A DNA stretch of 64,000 nucleotides from Paraburkholderia bannensis (GTDB lineage Bacteria; Pseudomonadota; Gammaproteobacteria; Burkholderiales; Burkholderiaceae), in the NCBI RefSeq assembly GCF_014200455.1, contig NZ_JACHBW010000005.1:186001-250000 (forward strand), given 5' to 3'. The position numbers and the translations under genes were made by a program. Positions 25,301-33,889 of the stretch are shown in pieces. The notes under the pieces were generated by a model. That model was given only the letters and a program-made list of their open reading frames with translations, made no database searches and had not been told where the DNA came from. How positions within the stretch are numbered: position 1 is the first letter of the stretch; each line of letters starts with the position of its first letter.

Positions 25301-27347
25301 CGGGTGGCGTCTCCTTGGGCGCAGTGGGCGCGGCGGTCGCAGCGGTCGCGGCGATGCGCGCGTAGCGTTGCGCGATGAGTTCGAGCAGGGCGTCGATGTG
25401 GGGGGTGGCGGCGCAACCGGCTTGCAGGGTCGTCGGGGCGCGTTGCGTGGCCTCGCCTTCGGGCGCGAGCTGCCGCGCAAGCTCGTTCAGGCGCGCCTCG
25501 CCTTCCGCGCCCGCCTGTCCTGCCGCCAGAAAGAGCGGCGCTTCCAGCGCGCCCAGTTCGGCGAGCGCGCGCCGTCGGCTGGCGATCCATGCCGGTGGAG
25601 GACGCACCCACGACGGTTCGTAGTGAATCAGCCCCAGGTTCTGGCGCAATCCGCCGTAATCGGCCAGCGCGGCGGCGGCAAGGGCCCGGCGCGTGGCGAC
25701 GTCGGTGGCGTGAGCGATGCGGGTCCATTGCGCAACCAGTTTCGCGAGTGCCGCGTCGATCCTTCCCGCGATGCTTACCGGCCAGACGCGCGTGAAGACC
25801 AGATAGATCACGACATTGCCGATCAGGATGCCGATCGCGCGGTCGCGTGCCAGCGTCAGGTCGAACGCGGGCGCCGCGCCCTGGATCACGCACAGGAAGA
25901 AGGCGAAGGCAATCTGCATACCCGCATAAGCGATGCGCGGCGAACCCATCGCTACCCACCCTGCCAGCCATGCGCCCGCGAAAACGAGCGCCATTAACTG
26001 CCAGGCAGTGGTCAGCATGGGCGTGACGAACACGATGGCCGCCGTGCCCAGCGCCGCGCCAATCAGGCAACCCGCGATGCGCAGCGTAAGTTTCTCGACG
26101 GTTTCGGCCGTGGTGCCCAGCGACACCATGTAACAGGTGATGAAGCAGGTATGGATGCCCTGCCAGTCGAGCTGCTGATAGAGCAGGTAGCAGAACATCG
26201 CCGCTGCCGTGGTCTTGAGCGCGTAGCGGACGTGATCGGGGTTAGTGAAGGCGTCGGCGTCGAAAAAGCCTTTGTGTGCGGGTTTTTCCTGCGCGGGCTT
26301 GGGCGCTGGAGCAGGTGCTTCCGGCGCTACGGCGAAATGCTCCAGTGCCGCGCGCAAGTCCTTGAGCACGACGGCGGCGAGCGGTGCGAGCGCCTTTTCA
26401 TCGGCGGCGGGGGCGGTGATGTCGATGGGATAACCACCTGCGTTGAGCATCGCGGCCATCTGTGTGAAGGTTTCGGCGAATTGCGCGGCGCAAGCGGGCG
26501 GCAAGCGCGCGCCGCGCTCACTCGTGGCAAGATCGACGGCGATCAGGATCGCCGTGGTGGACGCGGCGGCCTGGCGCAGCGCGGCGGCGTCGACGGGTTT
26601 CAGGCTGCCTTCCAGCGTGGCGAGCTTCAGCCACGTCAAGATCTGATGGTCGCCTTCGCGCAGGCTGGCCTCGAAGGCGGCGCGCCCCGCGGCGTCCGCG
26701 GTATCGGTCAGACAGGCGGCCGCAAGCTTCAGGCGCTGCGCGAGCTTCGCGTTTGCCAGGCGTCGCGGCGACGGTCCGATCAGCAGGTTCACCACGATGG
26801 CGATGCCAATCGGGATCGACACGAAGAGCCACGCGTACAGCAAACCGCGCGTGGCCGCTTCGCCCACGGGCGCAAGACCCAGCTCATCGAGCCCGAAGCC
26901 GACGATCATCGCGACAATCACTCCAACCGGCCGCAGCTTGCTGGCGGACGTAACGAATAGTAATCCGAACGAAAGCAGCGCCATATAGCCGACCCGCAGC
27001 GCGGGCACGTCGATGGAGAAGATCGCGAAGACCATCACGATGCCGATGATCGCGGTGACGAGCAGGAACAACGCGCACGACATGACGACGCTCGTAACCC
27101 GGTCCGGGCGGTTCAGAAAGAACACGATATAAGCCGATGTCGCGGCTTCCGGCACGCCGTACGCGCTGTTGACCAGCGCGGTGAGCGCGCAGATCAGCGC
27201 GATACGCGTGACGATCGAGGCACGCCCGGGAAAGGGCGCAAGCAGGCGGATAATCTCGCGTGGACGCGGCGCGTTGACGTCGCCCGCGAGGCTGGCGCGG
27301 AATTCGTCGCGATCTCCCGCGCGCAGCTCAGCGGCAGGACTGGCCAT
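25287..27347 (-). CDS. mdtO: FUSC-family inner-membrane transporter, MdtO/AaeB-like
   Basis: A 686-aa fusaric-acid-resistance-type permease (E. coli MdtO is close in length). Two blocks of about five to six membrane helices (roughly 40-190, starting RIALICALTALVNSAYGVPE, and 375-525, starting YALKTTAAAMFCYLLYQQLD) are separated by a soluble domain of about 150 residues. The second half carries the FUSC-like IRIAYAGMQIAFAFFLCVIQ region. The start overlaps the mdtN-like gene by 20 bases. It probably exports aromatic or planar cationic compounds together with the adaptor and outer-membrane genes. Confidence 0.85.
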   Translation of the reverse strand: MASPAAELRAGDRDEFRASLAGDVNAPRPREIIRLLAPFPGRASIVTRIALICALTALVNSAYGVPEAATSAYIVFFLNRPDRVTSVVMSCALFLLVTAIIGIVMVFAIFSIDVPALRVGYMALLSFGLLFVTSASKLRPVGVIVAMIVGFGLDELGLAPVGEAATRGLLYAWLFVSIPIGIAIVVNLLIGPSPRRLANAKLAQRLKLAAACLTDTADAAGRAAFEASLREGDHQILTWLKLATLEGSLKPVDAAALRQAAASTTAILIAVDLATSERGARLPPACAAQFAETFTQMAAMLNAGGYPIDITAPAADEKALAPLAAVVLKDLRAALEHFAVAPEAPAPAPKPAQEKPAHKGFFDADAFTNPDHVRYALKTTAAAMFCYLLYQQLDWQGIHTCFITCYMVSLGTTAETVEKLTLRIAGCLIGAALGTAAIVFVTPMLTTAWQLMALVFAGAWLAGWVAMGSPRIAYAGMQIAFAFFLCVIQGAAPAFDLTLARDRAIGILIGNVVIYLVFTRVWPVSIAGRIDAALAKLVAQWTRIAHATDVATRRALAAAALADYGGLRQNLGLIHYEPSWVRPPPAWIASRRRALAELGALEAPLFLAAGQAGAEGEARLNELARQLAPEGEATQRAPTTLQAGCAATPHIDALLELIAQRYARIAATAATAAPTAPKETPPDARP

Positions 27348-28380
27348 GGCGCACCTCGACGATTGCGCTCGCGCCGATGCGCACCAGCTTCGCGGGCGGC
27401 GCCTCGATGCGCACGCGCACCGGAAAGCGCTGCGAGACCCGCACCCAGTTCACCGACTGCTGCACATAGGGCAGGCTGTGCGGGATATTGATGCGATCGG
27501 TGTCGGCGATGCCCGCGCCGATGCCGATGACCTTGCCGCTCATCGCCTGCCTGCGGTCGATCATCGAATACACGGTCGCGCAGTCGCCAATCTGGATGGC
27601 GCCCAGCGCGGTCTCGCGAAAGTTCGCCACGGCGAACCATTCGCCCGCGTGAATCAGCGTGAAAATGGATTGATTCGGCGCCACCGTCTCGCCCGCGAGA
27701 ATCGAAAGCCCCGTGACGTAGCCTTCGAACGGCGCGCGCACGATCGTATCGTCGAGTGCGTGCTGAGCGCGCGCCAGCGCCGCTTCGCGTGCGTGCAGGG
27801 AAGCGATGGCGTCGGCGTCGTCGCCGATGGTTTGCGCCGAGGACTTCTGCTGCACTTTGGCCTGTTCGAGCGACACGCTGGCGTCGCGCTGCGCGACGAC
27901 CGCCTGATCGAACTGCTGCGCCGACACATAACCTTGCGCTGCGAGCGGACGCAAGCGCTCGACGCTGCGCGAGGCGAGGTCGTAGTTGTGCATGGCGCGC
28001 CGGGTCTGGTCGGCGGCCAGCGCCGCGTTCGACGTTTCGCCGATCACGGAGCGCCTGCGCGTAGCCAGCGCCGCGCGCGCCACTTCGACTTCAGCCTGCG
28101 CCTGCTCGACTGCCAGACGGTACGGCACGGGATCGATTTCGAACAGCACATCGCCTTGCGCGACGTGCGCATTTTCCTCCACCGGAACGCGCACGATGCG
28201 CCCGCCAACGGGCGAGGCGACGTGCACGACATCGGCGTCGATGCTGGCGTCGTCGGTCGCGGGATAGCGCGTGGAGCGGTCGTAGGCATACCAGAGCGCC
28301 GCCGCGCCCAGCACGACGATCACGGCCGCAATGGCGCGGCCTTTCCAGGCGGGTGAGGCGGGAGCGCCGGCCATTTTCAT
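27328..28380 (-). CDS. mdtN: HlyD-family membrane-fusion adaptor, MdtN/EmrA-like
   Basis: A 350-aa adaptor with one N-terminal TM (AIAAVIVVLGAAALWYAYDR). The first lipoyl half contains VHVASPVGGRIVRVPVEENA, a long coiled coil spans about 85-190, and a second half contains VRAPFEGYVTGLSILAGETV. A barrel follows (YVQQSVNWVRVSQRFPVRVR). The start is the first of two close ATGs (28380 or 28374). It lies one base after the YtcA-like gene and overlaps the FUSC gene, so translation of the operon is tightly coupled. It bridges the inner-membrane FUSC permease and the outer-membrane lipoprotein. Confidence 0.87.
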   Translation of the reverse strand: MKMAGAPASPAWKGRAIAAVIVVLGAAALWYAYDRSTRYPATDDASIDADVVHVASPVGGRIVRVPVEENAHVAQGDVLFEIDPVPYRLAVEQAQAEVEVARAALATRRRSVIGETSNAALAADQTRRAMHNYDLASRSVERLRPLAAQGYVSAQQFDQAVVAQRDASVSLEQAKVQQKSSAQTIGDDADAIASLHAREAALARAQHALDDTIVRAPFEGYVTGLSILAGETVAPNQSIFTLIHAGEWFAVANFRETALGAIQIGDCATVYSMIDRRQAMSGKVIGIGAGIADTDRINIPHSLPYVQQSVNWVRVSQRFPVRVRIEAPPAKLVRIGASAIVEVRHGQSCR

Positions 28381-28381
28381 C

Positions 28382-28669
28382 TCAGAGCGCTCCCGTGCCC
28401 AGCAGCCAGACGAGCACCCCGACGATGATGCCGATGGCCGTGCAGACCGACAGCTGGTAAGGCACTTCGTGGGCCCAGCCGGTCTTGACGAATGCGCGAT
28501 GCGCGATCAGCGCGCCTGCCACGCCCGCGATGGCGCTGGTCAGCCAGAAGGGGAAGTACGCGCCAAAGAGCGCGATGGACGGCGCGCCGCGCGCCGCGCA
28601 GCCCGCAAGCGGGACGGTTGCCAGTAGTGCACAGGCGATGGCGGATCTGGGCCATGTACGTTGTTTCAT
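28382..28669 (-). CDS. ytcA: YtcA-like small membrane lipoprotein
   Basis: A 95-aa protein with a lipoprotein signal (ATVPLAGCAARGAPSIALFG, Cys near residue 24). Two hydrophobic segments follow (FWLTSAIAGVAGALIAHRAF and LSVCTAIGIIVGVLVWLLGT), matching the size and plan of YtcA, encoded at the head of the E. coli mdtNOP operon. It is the first gene of this leftward operon, with its stop one base before the adaptor. Its role in the pump is not known. Confidence 0.8.
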   Translation of the reverse strand: MKQRTWPRSAIACALLATVPLAGCAARGAPSIALFGAYFPFWLTSAIAGVAGALIAHRAFVKTGWAHEVPYQLSVCTAIGIIVGVLVWLLGTGAL

Positions 28670-29034
28670 CGCTTTCGTGACTGGAACAAGAACTGGATAC
28701 CCACTCGTCTGCCTTTTCCTGCGATTGGCTGACGTATTGGCTTGATGTTTATTTCTGCTTGCGTATATCCGGATGCTGGTCGCGTGCGTGGCTTACAGCT
28801 GGCTTCACGATGCTGTCTTGAGTGCCGCACCGGCTGGCGAGGCTCCTCATCATAGCGCAGCCCTTGTCGCGCGGTTTGCTGGCGGTGCGCAGCGGGGGAA
28901 CGGCGTTCATTCGCGAGGGTTTGGAGCGCTCATCTTTCCTTCGCTCCGCTCGCTTCGCATCATTCGCTGAAACTGGGCTTGGAGGTGTTTTCGTTCAGGC
29001 ATGCAAATAATGATGGTCGTGGTGCCGACTGCTG
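28670..29034. other. Intergenic, no gene seen
   Basis: A 365-base spacer carrying the promoter of the leftward ytcA-mdtNOP operon and the 3' trailer of the flavin oxidoreductase gene. Open frames here lack coding character. No operator or terminator stands out. Confidence 0.5.
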
Positions 29035-30273
29035 TTAGACCGGCCACACCCGTTGCGTCATCCAGCGCCGGTATTCACGCGTGCGAACCACTTCGCCGAG
29101 CTGTTGCAGAAGCAGCGCGCGCAATGGCGATACCTCCGGATCAGGTCTTTTTCCAAGGCTCAATCTGCGCAACTGGAACTTCACGGCCGCCATATTGGCG
29201 AGCGACGCCATCGGCTTGTTCTTCCACGTGATCGGCAGAAGCGCCGGCGCGCTGTCTTTGCCGGCGCGCCAGTCGCGCGGCAGATTGGGGTCGATGGCGA
29301 GCGCGGTGCCAATCCCCACCATATCCACGCCGCTCGCGATGACCTGATCGGCAACCGCCCGGCGGCGGATGCCGCCCGTGACCATCACAGGCATGCTGGC
29401 GATCGTGCGGATGTCGCGGGCGAATTCGGCGAAATACGCCTCGCGGGCAAGCGTGCGGCCGTCGCGCGCTTCGCCTTGCATCGCGGGTGCTTCATAGCTT
29501 CCGCCCGACAGTTCGACCAGATCGACCGGCAGTGCGTTGAGCAGTTCGACCACCTGCCGTGCGTCGTCGGCACTGAAGCCGCCGCGCTGGAAATCGGCGG
29601 AATTGAGTTTGACGGCGACGGCAAAGCGCGGCGACACCACTGCGCGAACCGCCTTGACGATCTCCAGCAAGAGACGCGCGCGGTTCTCCAGCGAGCCGCC
29701 CCATCGATCCGTTCTCTGGTTGGCGAGCGGCGAAAGAAACTGGCTCAGCAGATAGCCATGAGCGGCGTGAATTTCCACGCCCGTAAAACCAGCCAGTTCA
29801 CCCAGCCGCGCAGTGCGGGCGAAGCGCTGGATCACGTCGTCGATGACGTCTTCGGTCATCGGCTGGGGGGTGCTGAAATGCTTCGACATCTTGCCCAGCG
29901 CCAGCGGAACCGCCGAAGGCGCCCACGTCGGCTGGCCCAGATTGGCGCGCATCTGGCGACCCGGATGATTGATCTGCAGCCAGAAATGCGTGCCTTTCGC
30001 GCGGCCGATTTGCGCCCACTGCCTGAATGCTTCGAGGTGCAGGTCGTTTTCGAGCACCACGCCGCCGGGACCCGTCATCGCGCGGCTGTCGACCATTACG
30101 TTGCCGGTGATGAGCAAGCCCGAGCCGCCTTCTGCCCAGGCCCGATAAAGGCGCATCAATTGCGCGGAAGGCGCGTGATGGGCGTCGGCCATGTTTTCTT
30201 CCATCGCGGCCTTGGCGATGCGGTTCCCGATGGTCGAGCCGTTGGGCAACGTCAGCTTGTCGAACACGTTCAT
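29035..30273 (-). CDS. Old-yellow-enzyme family NADH:flavin oxidoreductase
   Basis: A 412-aa FMN-containing TIM-barrel ene-reductase of the OYE family, cytosolic. It starts FDKLTLPNGSTIGNRIAKAA. The active-site region is FTGVEIHAAHGYLLSQFLSP, then TDRWGGSLENRARLLLEIVK. The phosphate-binding end is VMVTGGIRRRAVADQVIASG. There is no 4Fe-4S or second flavin domain, so it is the short class that reduces activated alkenes or nitro/quinone electrophiles. Its promoter at 30301-30331 is MerR-type, so electrophile- or redox-induced expression by the MerR protein at 30730 is likely. Exact substrate unknown. Confidence 0.92.
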   Translation of the reverse strand: MNVFDKLTLPNGSTIGNRIAKAAMEENMADAHHAPSAQLMRLYRAWAEGGSGLLITGNVMVDSRAMTGPGGVVLENDLHLEAFRQWAQIGRAKGTHFWLQINHPGRQMRANLGQPTWAPSAVPLALGKMSKHFSTPQPMTEDVIDDVIQRFARTARLGELAGFTGVEIHAAHGYLLSQFLSPLANQRTDRWGGSLENRARLLLEIVKAVRAVVSPRFAVAVKLNSADFQRGGFSADDARQVVELLNALPVDLVELSGGSYEAPAMQGEARDGRTLAREAYFAEFARDIRTIASMPVMVTGGIRRRAVADQVIASGVDMVGIGTALAIDPNLPRDWRAGKDSAPALLPITWKNKPMASLANMAAVKFQLRRLSLGKRPDPEVSPLRALLLQQLGEVVRTREYRRWMTQRVWPV

Positions 30274-30300
30274 GAGTTCACCTCGTTAGATCGTGTTCCG

Positions 30301-30331
30301 ACTTTAAGGTTAAAGCCAACTTGAATGTCAA
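30301..30331 (-). promoter_or_regulatory. MerR-type promoter of the flavin oxidoreductase gene
   Basis: On the minus strand TTGACA (30331-30326) and TAAAGT (30306-30301) are separated by exactly 19 bases, TTCAAGTTGGCTTTAACCT. That is the overlong spacer diagnostic of MerR-family-activated promoters, and its core is dyad-like (TTCAAGTT ... ACTTTAA in the sister copy). It ends 28 bases before the gene start at 30273. Confidence 0.75.
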
Positions 30332-30370
30332 CCGCTTTTCTGCGTTGCGCCCGCGTGACCGTTCGATCGC

Positions 30371-30401
30371 TTGACCTTCAAGTTGACTTTAACCTTATGA
30401 T
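30371..30401 (+). promoter_or_regulatory. Second, divergent MerR-type promoter
   Basis: TTGACC (30371-30376) and TATGAT (30396-30401) are separated by exactly 19 bases, TTCAAGTTGACTTTAACCT, which differs from the spacer of the promoter at 30301-30331 at one position. It faces right, towards the small frame at 30417 and the MerR gene at 30730. The regulator therefore probably controls itself and the oxidoreductase through two near-identical operators. Confidence 0.75.
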
Positions 30402-30416
30402 GAAGTCCCGGGGGCC

Positions 30417-30668
30417 GTGGTGATCCGCCAGCCCGGCCCGGCGTTGCGCGAACTCGCACCGCAATCGCCTGTGAGCACGCCCACGATGATCAATCTGGTC
30501 GATGGCAAGTGGCATCAGGCGACGGCGCAGGCCAATACGTTCTGGTTCGCGCAACGCCTTTTCCCGCGCGATGTGACGCTGCTGCGCAATGGCGGCCCGC
30601 TGACGATTGGCCGTCTGGATGTGCTGAAGAATGCGCAAGTGGCGCTGAACTGGCGCACGCCGCTTTGA
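30417..30668 (+). CDS. Small hypothetical protein or gene remnant
   Basis: An open frame of up to 83 aa (GTG 30417), or 60 aa from ATG 30486 (MINLVDGKWHQATAQANTFW), ending VLKNAQVALNWRTPL. It lies directly behind the rightward MerR-type promoter; the -10 ends 15 bases before the GTG. I recognise no family. The internal part reads like folded protein (FAQRLFPRDVTLLRNGGPLT), so it could be the C-terminal remnant of a lost gene once driven by this promoter, or a real small gene. Start uncertain. Confidence 0.4.
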   Translation: MVIRQPGPALRELAPQSPVSTPTMINLVDGKWHQATAQANTFWFAQRLFPRDVTLLRNGGPLTIGRLDVLKNAQVALNWRTPL

Positions 30669-30729
30669 AGTGTCGATGTGCCAACATCGTGGCTGAGACG
30701 ATGGATTCCGGGCAGGGAGTATCGGGAAT

Positions 30730-31203
30730 ATGAAAATAGGGGAATTGGCGCTGCGCACCGGCCTGGCCGCATCGCGCATTCGCTTCTACGAAGACATCGG
30801 CCTGCTGAAAGCCGCGCGCGAGCCGAACGGTTACCGCAGCTATTCATCGGACGCCGTGCTCGTGCTCGAATTGATTACGGCTGCACAGCAGGCCGGTTTC
30901 AGCCTCGATGAGATTCGCACGCTGTTGCCGCTCGACATGGCGCAATGGGGGCATGGCGCGCTGGTCGAAACGCTGCGCGCCAAGGTGCAGGAAATCGAAG
31001 CGATGGAAATGCGGCTTGCGCAAAGCAAGGCACATCTCGTCGCGCTGCTGGCGGAGATCGACGCAAAGCCGGACAACATGGACTGCAGCGACAACGCAAA
31101 GCGCGTGTTGTCACGCATTCGAGCGGGGCAGGTGAAAGGCCCCGCGCTGGTGCCCACGGATGTCACGACGCTACGCAAGGCCAAGCGGCGCACCGCGCGT
31201 TGA
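30730..31203 (+). CDS. MerR-family transcriptional regulator
   Basis: A 157-aa MerR regulator. The N-terminal winged HTH is MKIGELALRTGLAASRIRFY with EDIGLLKAAREPNGYRSYSS. A dimerisation helix follows (about 80-120, TLRAKVQEIEAMEMRLAQSK), then a short basic C-terminus with one cysteine (NMDCSDN). The lack of a metal-binding Cys cluster argues against a metal sensor. It probably acts on the two 19-bp-spacer promoters at 30301 and 30371 and thereby on the OYE-type reductase. The inducer is unknown, plausibly an electrophile or redox signal. Confidence 0.9.
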   Translation: MKIGELALRTGLAASRIRFYEDIGLLKAAREPNGYRSYSSDAVLVLELITAAQQAGFSLDEIRTLLPLDMAQWGHGALVETLRAKVQEIEAMEMRLAQSKAHLVALLAEIDAKPDNMDCSDNAKRVLSRIRAGQVKGPALVPTDVTTLRKAKRRTAR

Positions 31204-31338
31204 AGCACGGCCACACCCGCTTGAACTGACGATCGATCTCGCAATAACCCGGCCATGAGACACGAGCTGGTTTGCGAACATCAAATCGATGTCGATTCGA
31301 CCCGCAACACCGTGCCGCCCACCTGGCAAGCGCAGCGT

Positions 31339-31605
31339 TCAGTGCCCGTGAGCTTCGCGCAGACCGGCGTCGTGTTCGGGGCGTTGATCGCGCGTGCGGA
31401 CGTGAAACGCCGCCGATACGACATAAAGCACGCCGGCGAATGGCCACGAATAGGTAGCGAGAACGAAACTAAGGAGGAACGCGTTCTGTATTGAGTAGGC
31501 ATTGAGTGCCAGACAGAGGCACGCAACCGGTAACAGCAGCAAACACAACGCCGACCGATTCAGGAAAACGGCGACCTTTGCATTCTTGAGCTTTTCTGAT
31601 TGCAT
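31339..31605 (-). CDS. Putative small membrane protein
   Basis: An 88-aa frame starting MQSEKLKNAKVAVFLNRSAL. It has two hydrophobic stretches (SALCLLLLPVACLCLALNAY and AFLLSFVLATYSWPFAGVLY) and a polar tail ending DAGLREAHGH. GGAG lies 6 bases before this ATG, better than the alternative start at 31617. Base composition is lower in GC than the neighbours. No family recognised. It may be a genuine small inner-membrane protein or a relic. Confidence 0.4.
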   Translation of the reverse strand: MQSEKLKNAKVAVFLNRSALCLLLLPVACLCLALNAYSIQNAFLLSFVLATYSWPFAGVLYVVSAAFHVRTRDQRPEHDAGLREAHGH

Positions 31606-31763
31606 GCCTGTCTCCATAGGGAATGGCACTGAGACATAGAGTCGCACACGATCCATGAGCGGAATACTCAGTGAATTCCCTGACGTATCGCTAACTCAAT
31701 GTGCGGCAATGCAGCAAGTCAATGGAAATGTCGCGGTGCAGGATTCAATGTTTTAGTCTTTCA

Positions 31764-31782
31764 CTTATTTTCTAAAAATAAG
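31764..31782. repeat. 19-bp inverted repeat in AT-rich DNA
   Basis: CTTATTTT and AAAATAAG are perfectly complementary around CTA. The stem is nearly all A/T, so a protein-binding dyad is more likely than a terminator. Confidence 0.6.
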
Positions 31783-32050
31783 GTATCCAAATTAATAATT
31801 TGCGGGGAAACAGGGGGTAATCGCTGCTGTCCCATGGTGGGTAACGTTCATGGCATGACGTCCGTAAAAGGTTTGTTGACACGGCAGGGGGCAGATAGAT
31901 CATTCAAGCAATCGCGGTTCTTATTATTCGGACTGCGGAGTATTGAATGCGCTGCACCGTGCTGCATGGCAAGGAAGAGCGCTCGCCGAAGAATCCGTCT
32001 CGATTAGATCGTGTGATGTCGCTCATACGTAGCCTTGCGCGGCCCGGATC

Positions 32051-32080
32051 GGGCACGACAGGGCACGTCAGGGCACGACT
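32051..32080. repeat. Three phased 10-bp direct repeats upstream of the hydrolase gene
   Basis: GGGCACGACA, GGGCACGTCA and GGGCACGACT follow one another without gaps, one per helical turn. They end 80 bases before ATG 32161. The arrangement suits cooperative binding of an activator on one DNA face. The protein is unknown. Confidence 0.7.
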
Positions 32081-32100
32081 CGGCCCGATTTCCACCGCGC

Positions 32101-32125
32101 AGTTTATTTTTAGCCAGGATAAACT
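32101..32125. promoter_or_regulatory. Inverted repeat, possible operator of the hydrolase gene
   Basis: AGTTTAT (32101-32107) and ATAAACT (32119-32125) form a perfect 7-bp dyad with an 11-base centre, 36 bases before the hydrolase start. The symmetry and spacing are typical of TetR- or LysR-type sites. Which regulator uses it is not evident. Confidence 0.45.
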
Positions 32126-32160
32126 ACACCGCACAGTCTACTTTTCACTGGAAGGCGCTC

Positions 32161-33288
32161 ATGGCATCGATCCCTGATTTTCTTGGCCGCACCCTCGGTT
32201 TTGCCGCGGCGCGCCGCTCGCGCGCTTTGTCGGGCGGCTCGCCGCAGCATGACGGCCAGCGCTTTCGCAACGTGCAACCGCGTCCCCAGGAAGGTCTGGT
32301 GAAGAGCCTGGGCATCATCTGGAACGTGCTGTTCCGCAAGCCGCGCGGCACGGCGCCTTCCGGCGCGCTGCCGCTCGCCGCGCTGAGCCGTGCGGATCTC
32401 GACGCCGCGCCCGATCGCAGCCTCTATCGGCTTGGCCACTCCACGCTGCTGCTCAAACTGCGCGGCGAATACTGGATTACCGACCCCGTGTTCGGCGAAC
32501 GCGCCTCGCCGTTCAAGCGGTTCGGCCCCCGGCGTTTTCATGCGCCGCCGATCGCGCTCGAAGACCTGCCGCCGCTGCGTGGCGTGATCCTCTCGCATGA
32601 CCACTACGACCATCTGGATCGCGAGACCGTGCTGACGCTGGCCGCAACCACGGATGTGTTTCTCACGCCGCTGGGCGTGGGCGACCGGCTGATCGATTGG
32701 GGCATCGAAGCGGACAAGGTGCGCCAGCTCGACTGGTGGCAGAGCGCGCAGATCGACGGCATCACCTTCACCGCCGCGCCCGCGCAGCATTTTTCGGGGC
32801 GCAGCCTGTTCGACGGCAACAGTACGCTGTGGGCCTCATGGGCGATCGCGGACGACGATCTGCGCGTCTTCTTTAGCGGCGATACGGGGTATTCGGAGCA
32901 CTTCAGCATGATCGGCGAACGGCTTGGGCCGTTCGACGTGACGCTGATGGAAACGGGCGCCTACGACCCGCAGTGGCCGTATGTGCACATGCAGCCCGAA
33001 GAAACGGTGCAGGCGCATCTGGACGTGCGCGGCCGCTGGATGGTGCCGATCCACAACGGCACATTCGATCTGGCTTTGCACCGCTGGCAGGAGCCGTTCG
33101 AGCGTGTGACGGGACTGGCGGCTGCGCGCGGCGTGGCGCTGGCGACGCCGCGCATGGGCGAGCGCCTCGATCTGGCCGAGCCGCAGCGCGGCGAGCGCTG
33201 GTGGCGCGAGACTGCGCAGGAGCCGGTGGTGAATGGTGGACGCAGACGCGGCGGATGGTGCCGGGAGGCGGGCAGCGCCAGGTCCTGA
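32161..33288 (+). CDS. Metallo-beta-lactamase-fold hydrolase (UlaG/NAPE-PLD-like)
   Basis: A 375-aa cytosolic MBL-fold hydrolase. The metal motif HxHxDH is seen in VILSHDHYDHLDRETVLTLA. A first sheet motif is LGHSTLLLKLRGEYWITDPV. Further ligands are expected in AAPAQHFSGRSLF, RVFFSGDTGYSEHF and VPIHNGTFDLALHRW. The layout matches the bacterial NAPE-phospholipase-D/UlaG-like branch (lactonase or phosphodiesterase activity). ATG 32161 begins the conserved basic N-terminus. The last about 30 residues are Arg/Gly-rich and unlike the family. Substrate unknown. Upstream repeats suggest dedicated control. Confidence 0.88.
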   Translation: MASIPDFLGRTLGFAAARRSRALSGGSPQHDGQRFRNVQPRPQEGLVKSLGIIWNVLFRKPRGTAPSGALPLAALSRADLDAAPDRSLYRLGHSTLLLKLRGEYWITDPVFGERASPFKRFGPRRFHAPPIALEDLPPLRGVILSHDHYDHLDRETVLTLAATTDVFLTPLGVGDRLIDWGIEADKVRQLDWWQSAQIDGITFTAAPAQHFSGRSLFDGNSTLWASWAIADDDLRVFFSGDTGYSEHFSMIGERLGPFDVTLMETGAYDPQWPYVHMQPEETVQAHLDVRGRWMVPIHNGTFDLALHRWQEPFERVTGLAAARGVALATPRMGERLDLAEPQRGERWWRETAQEPVVNGGRRRGGWCREAGSARS

Positions 33289-33736
33289 GCGCTTATGACC
33301 GTGTTACGGCCCGCGCGAGCGGGCGACGACATCGCGCGCAGTGGTGAGATAAAAAACGAGAAAAAAAGGGACACTCCAGCGCGCGCACTCATCCCACACC
33401 TGTCTGCACCGGCAAGCCTCGCGCAGTGCAACGGATACGCATCCGCCGGTCGATGTGGCCCATCGAAACTCGCAATAAAGCGCTGGATCGTGAACCCGCC
33501 TCCGGCTGTGGCCCTCGGTGGTGTTGTCGTGATGCGTATCGCTGCACCGGCGCAGGTGCCTTGCCGCAGCCAGCCGGCGCATGCAGCACGAATCCCCTGT
33601 GAGTTCGCGTGGCATGCGCCTGGCGAGCCGCTGGCGCGTGGCTGACCGCGCGCGCCGGAGCGTCCCCCGTCTTTCCGCCCAGCGTCTCTCAAACGCCGGA
33701 CACACACCAACATAGCAGTTCTTTCCGCTGACTATT

Positions 33737-33773
33737 GACCGTGCGTCTCAAAAGTCCGCACGATCGGTCAAAA
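33737..33773. repeat. Imperfect inverted repeat TTGACCG / CGGTCAA
   Basis: TTGACCG (33737-33743) pairs with CGGTCAA (33767-33773). Just inside, TGCG pairs with CGCA with a 3-base offset. It lies about 120 bases before the Fur box. It resembles a dyad regulator site or a weak hairpin. Confidence 0.4.
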
Positions 33774-33889
33774 ATTCCACGTCACGGGTGCCTCACGGGT
33801 GCTTGCTTGTCATGCATGCCACATCCTGACAGCAGGCGACATAAGCCTTTCAAAAACTAAACGGTTTTGCTACCATGCCGGCGCTATGT

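Larger units (their letters stand above)
31606..32160. other. AT-rich intergenic region with several repeats
   Basis: A 555-base stretch, clearly lower in GC than the rest of the window. It contains the CTTATTTT/AAAATAAG inverted repeat (31764), three phased 10-bp repeats (32051) and the AGTTTAT/ATAAACT dyad (32101). A 102-codon frame (31699-32007) looks non-coding. It may be laterally acquired or relic DNA upstream of the hydrolase gene. Confidence 0.5.

Noticed and set aside
31699-32007. A 102-codon frame in the AT-rich gap
   Set aside because: No ribosome site, no recognisable motif, and it crosses repeat-rich DNA. Treated as non-coding.
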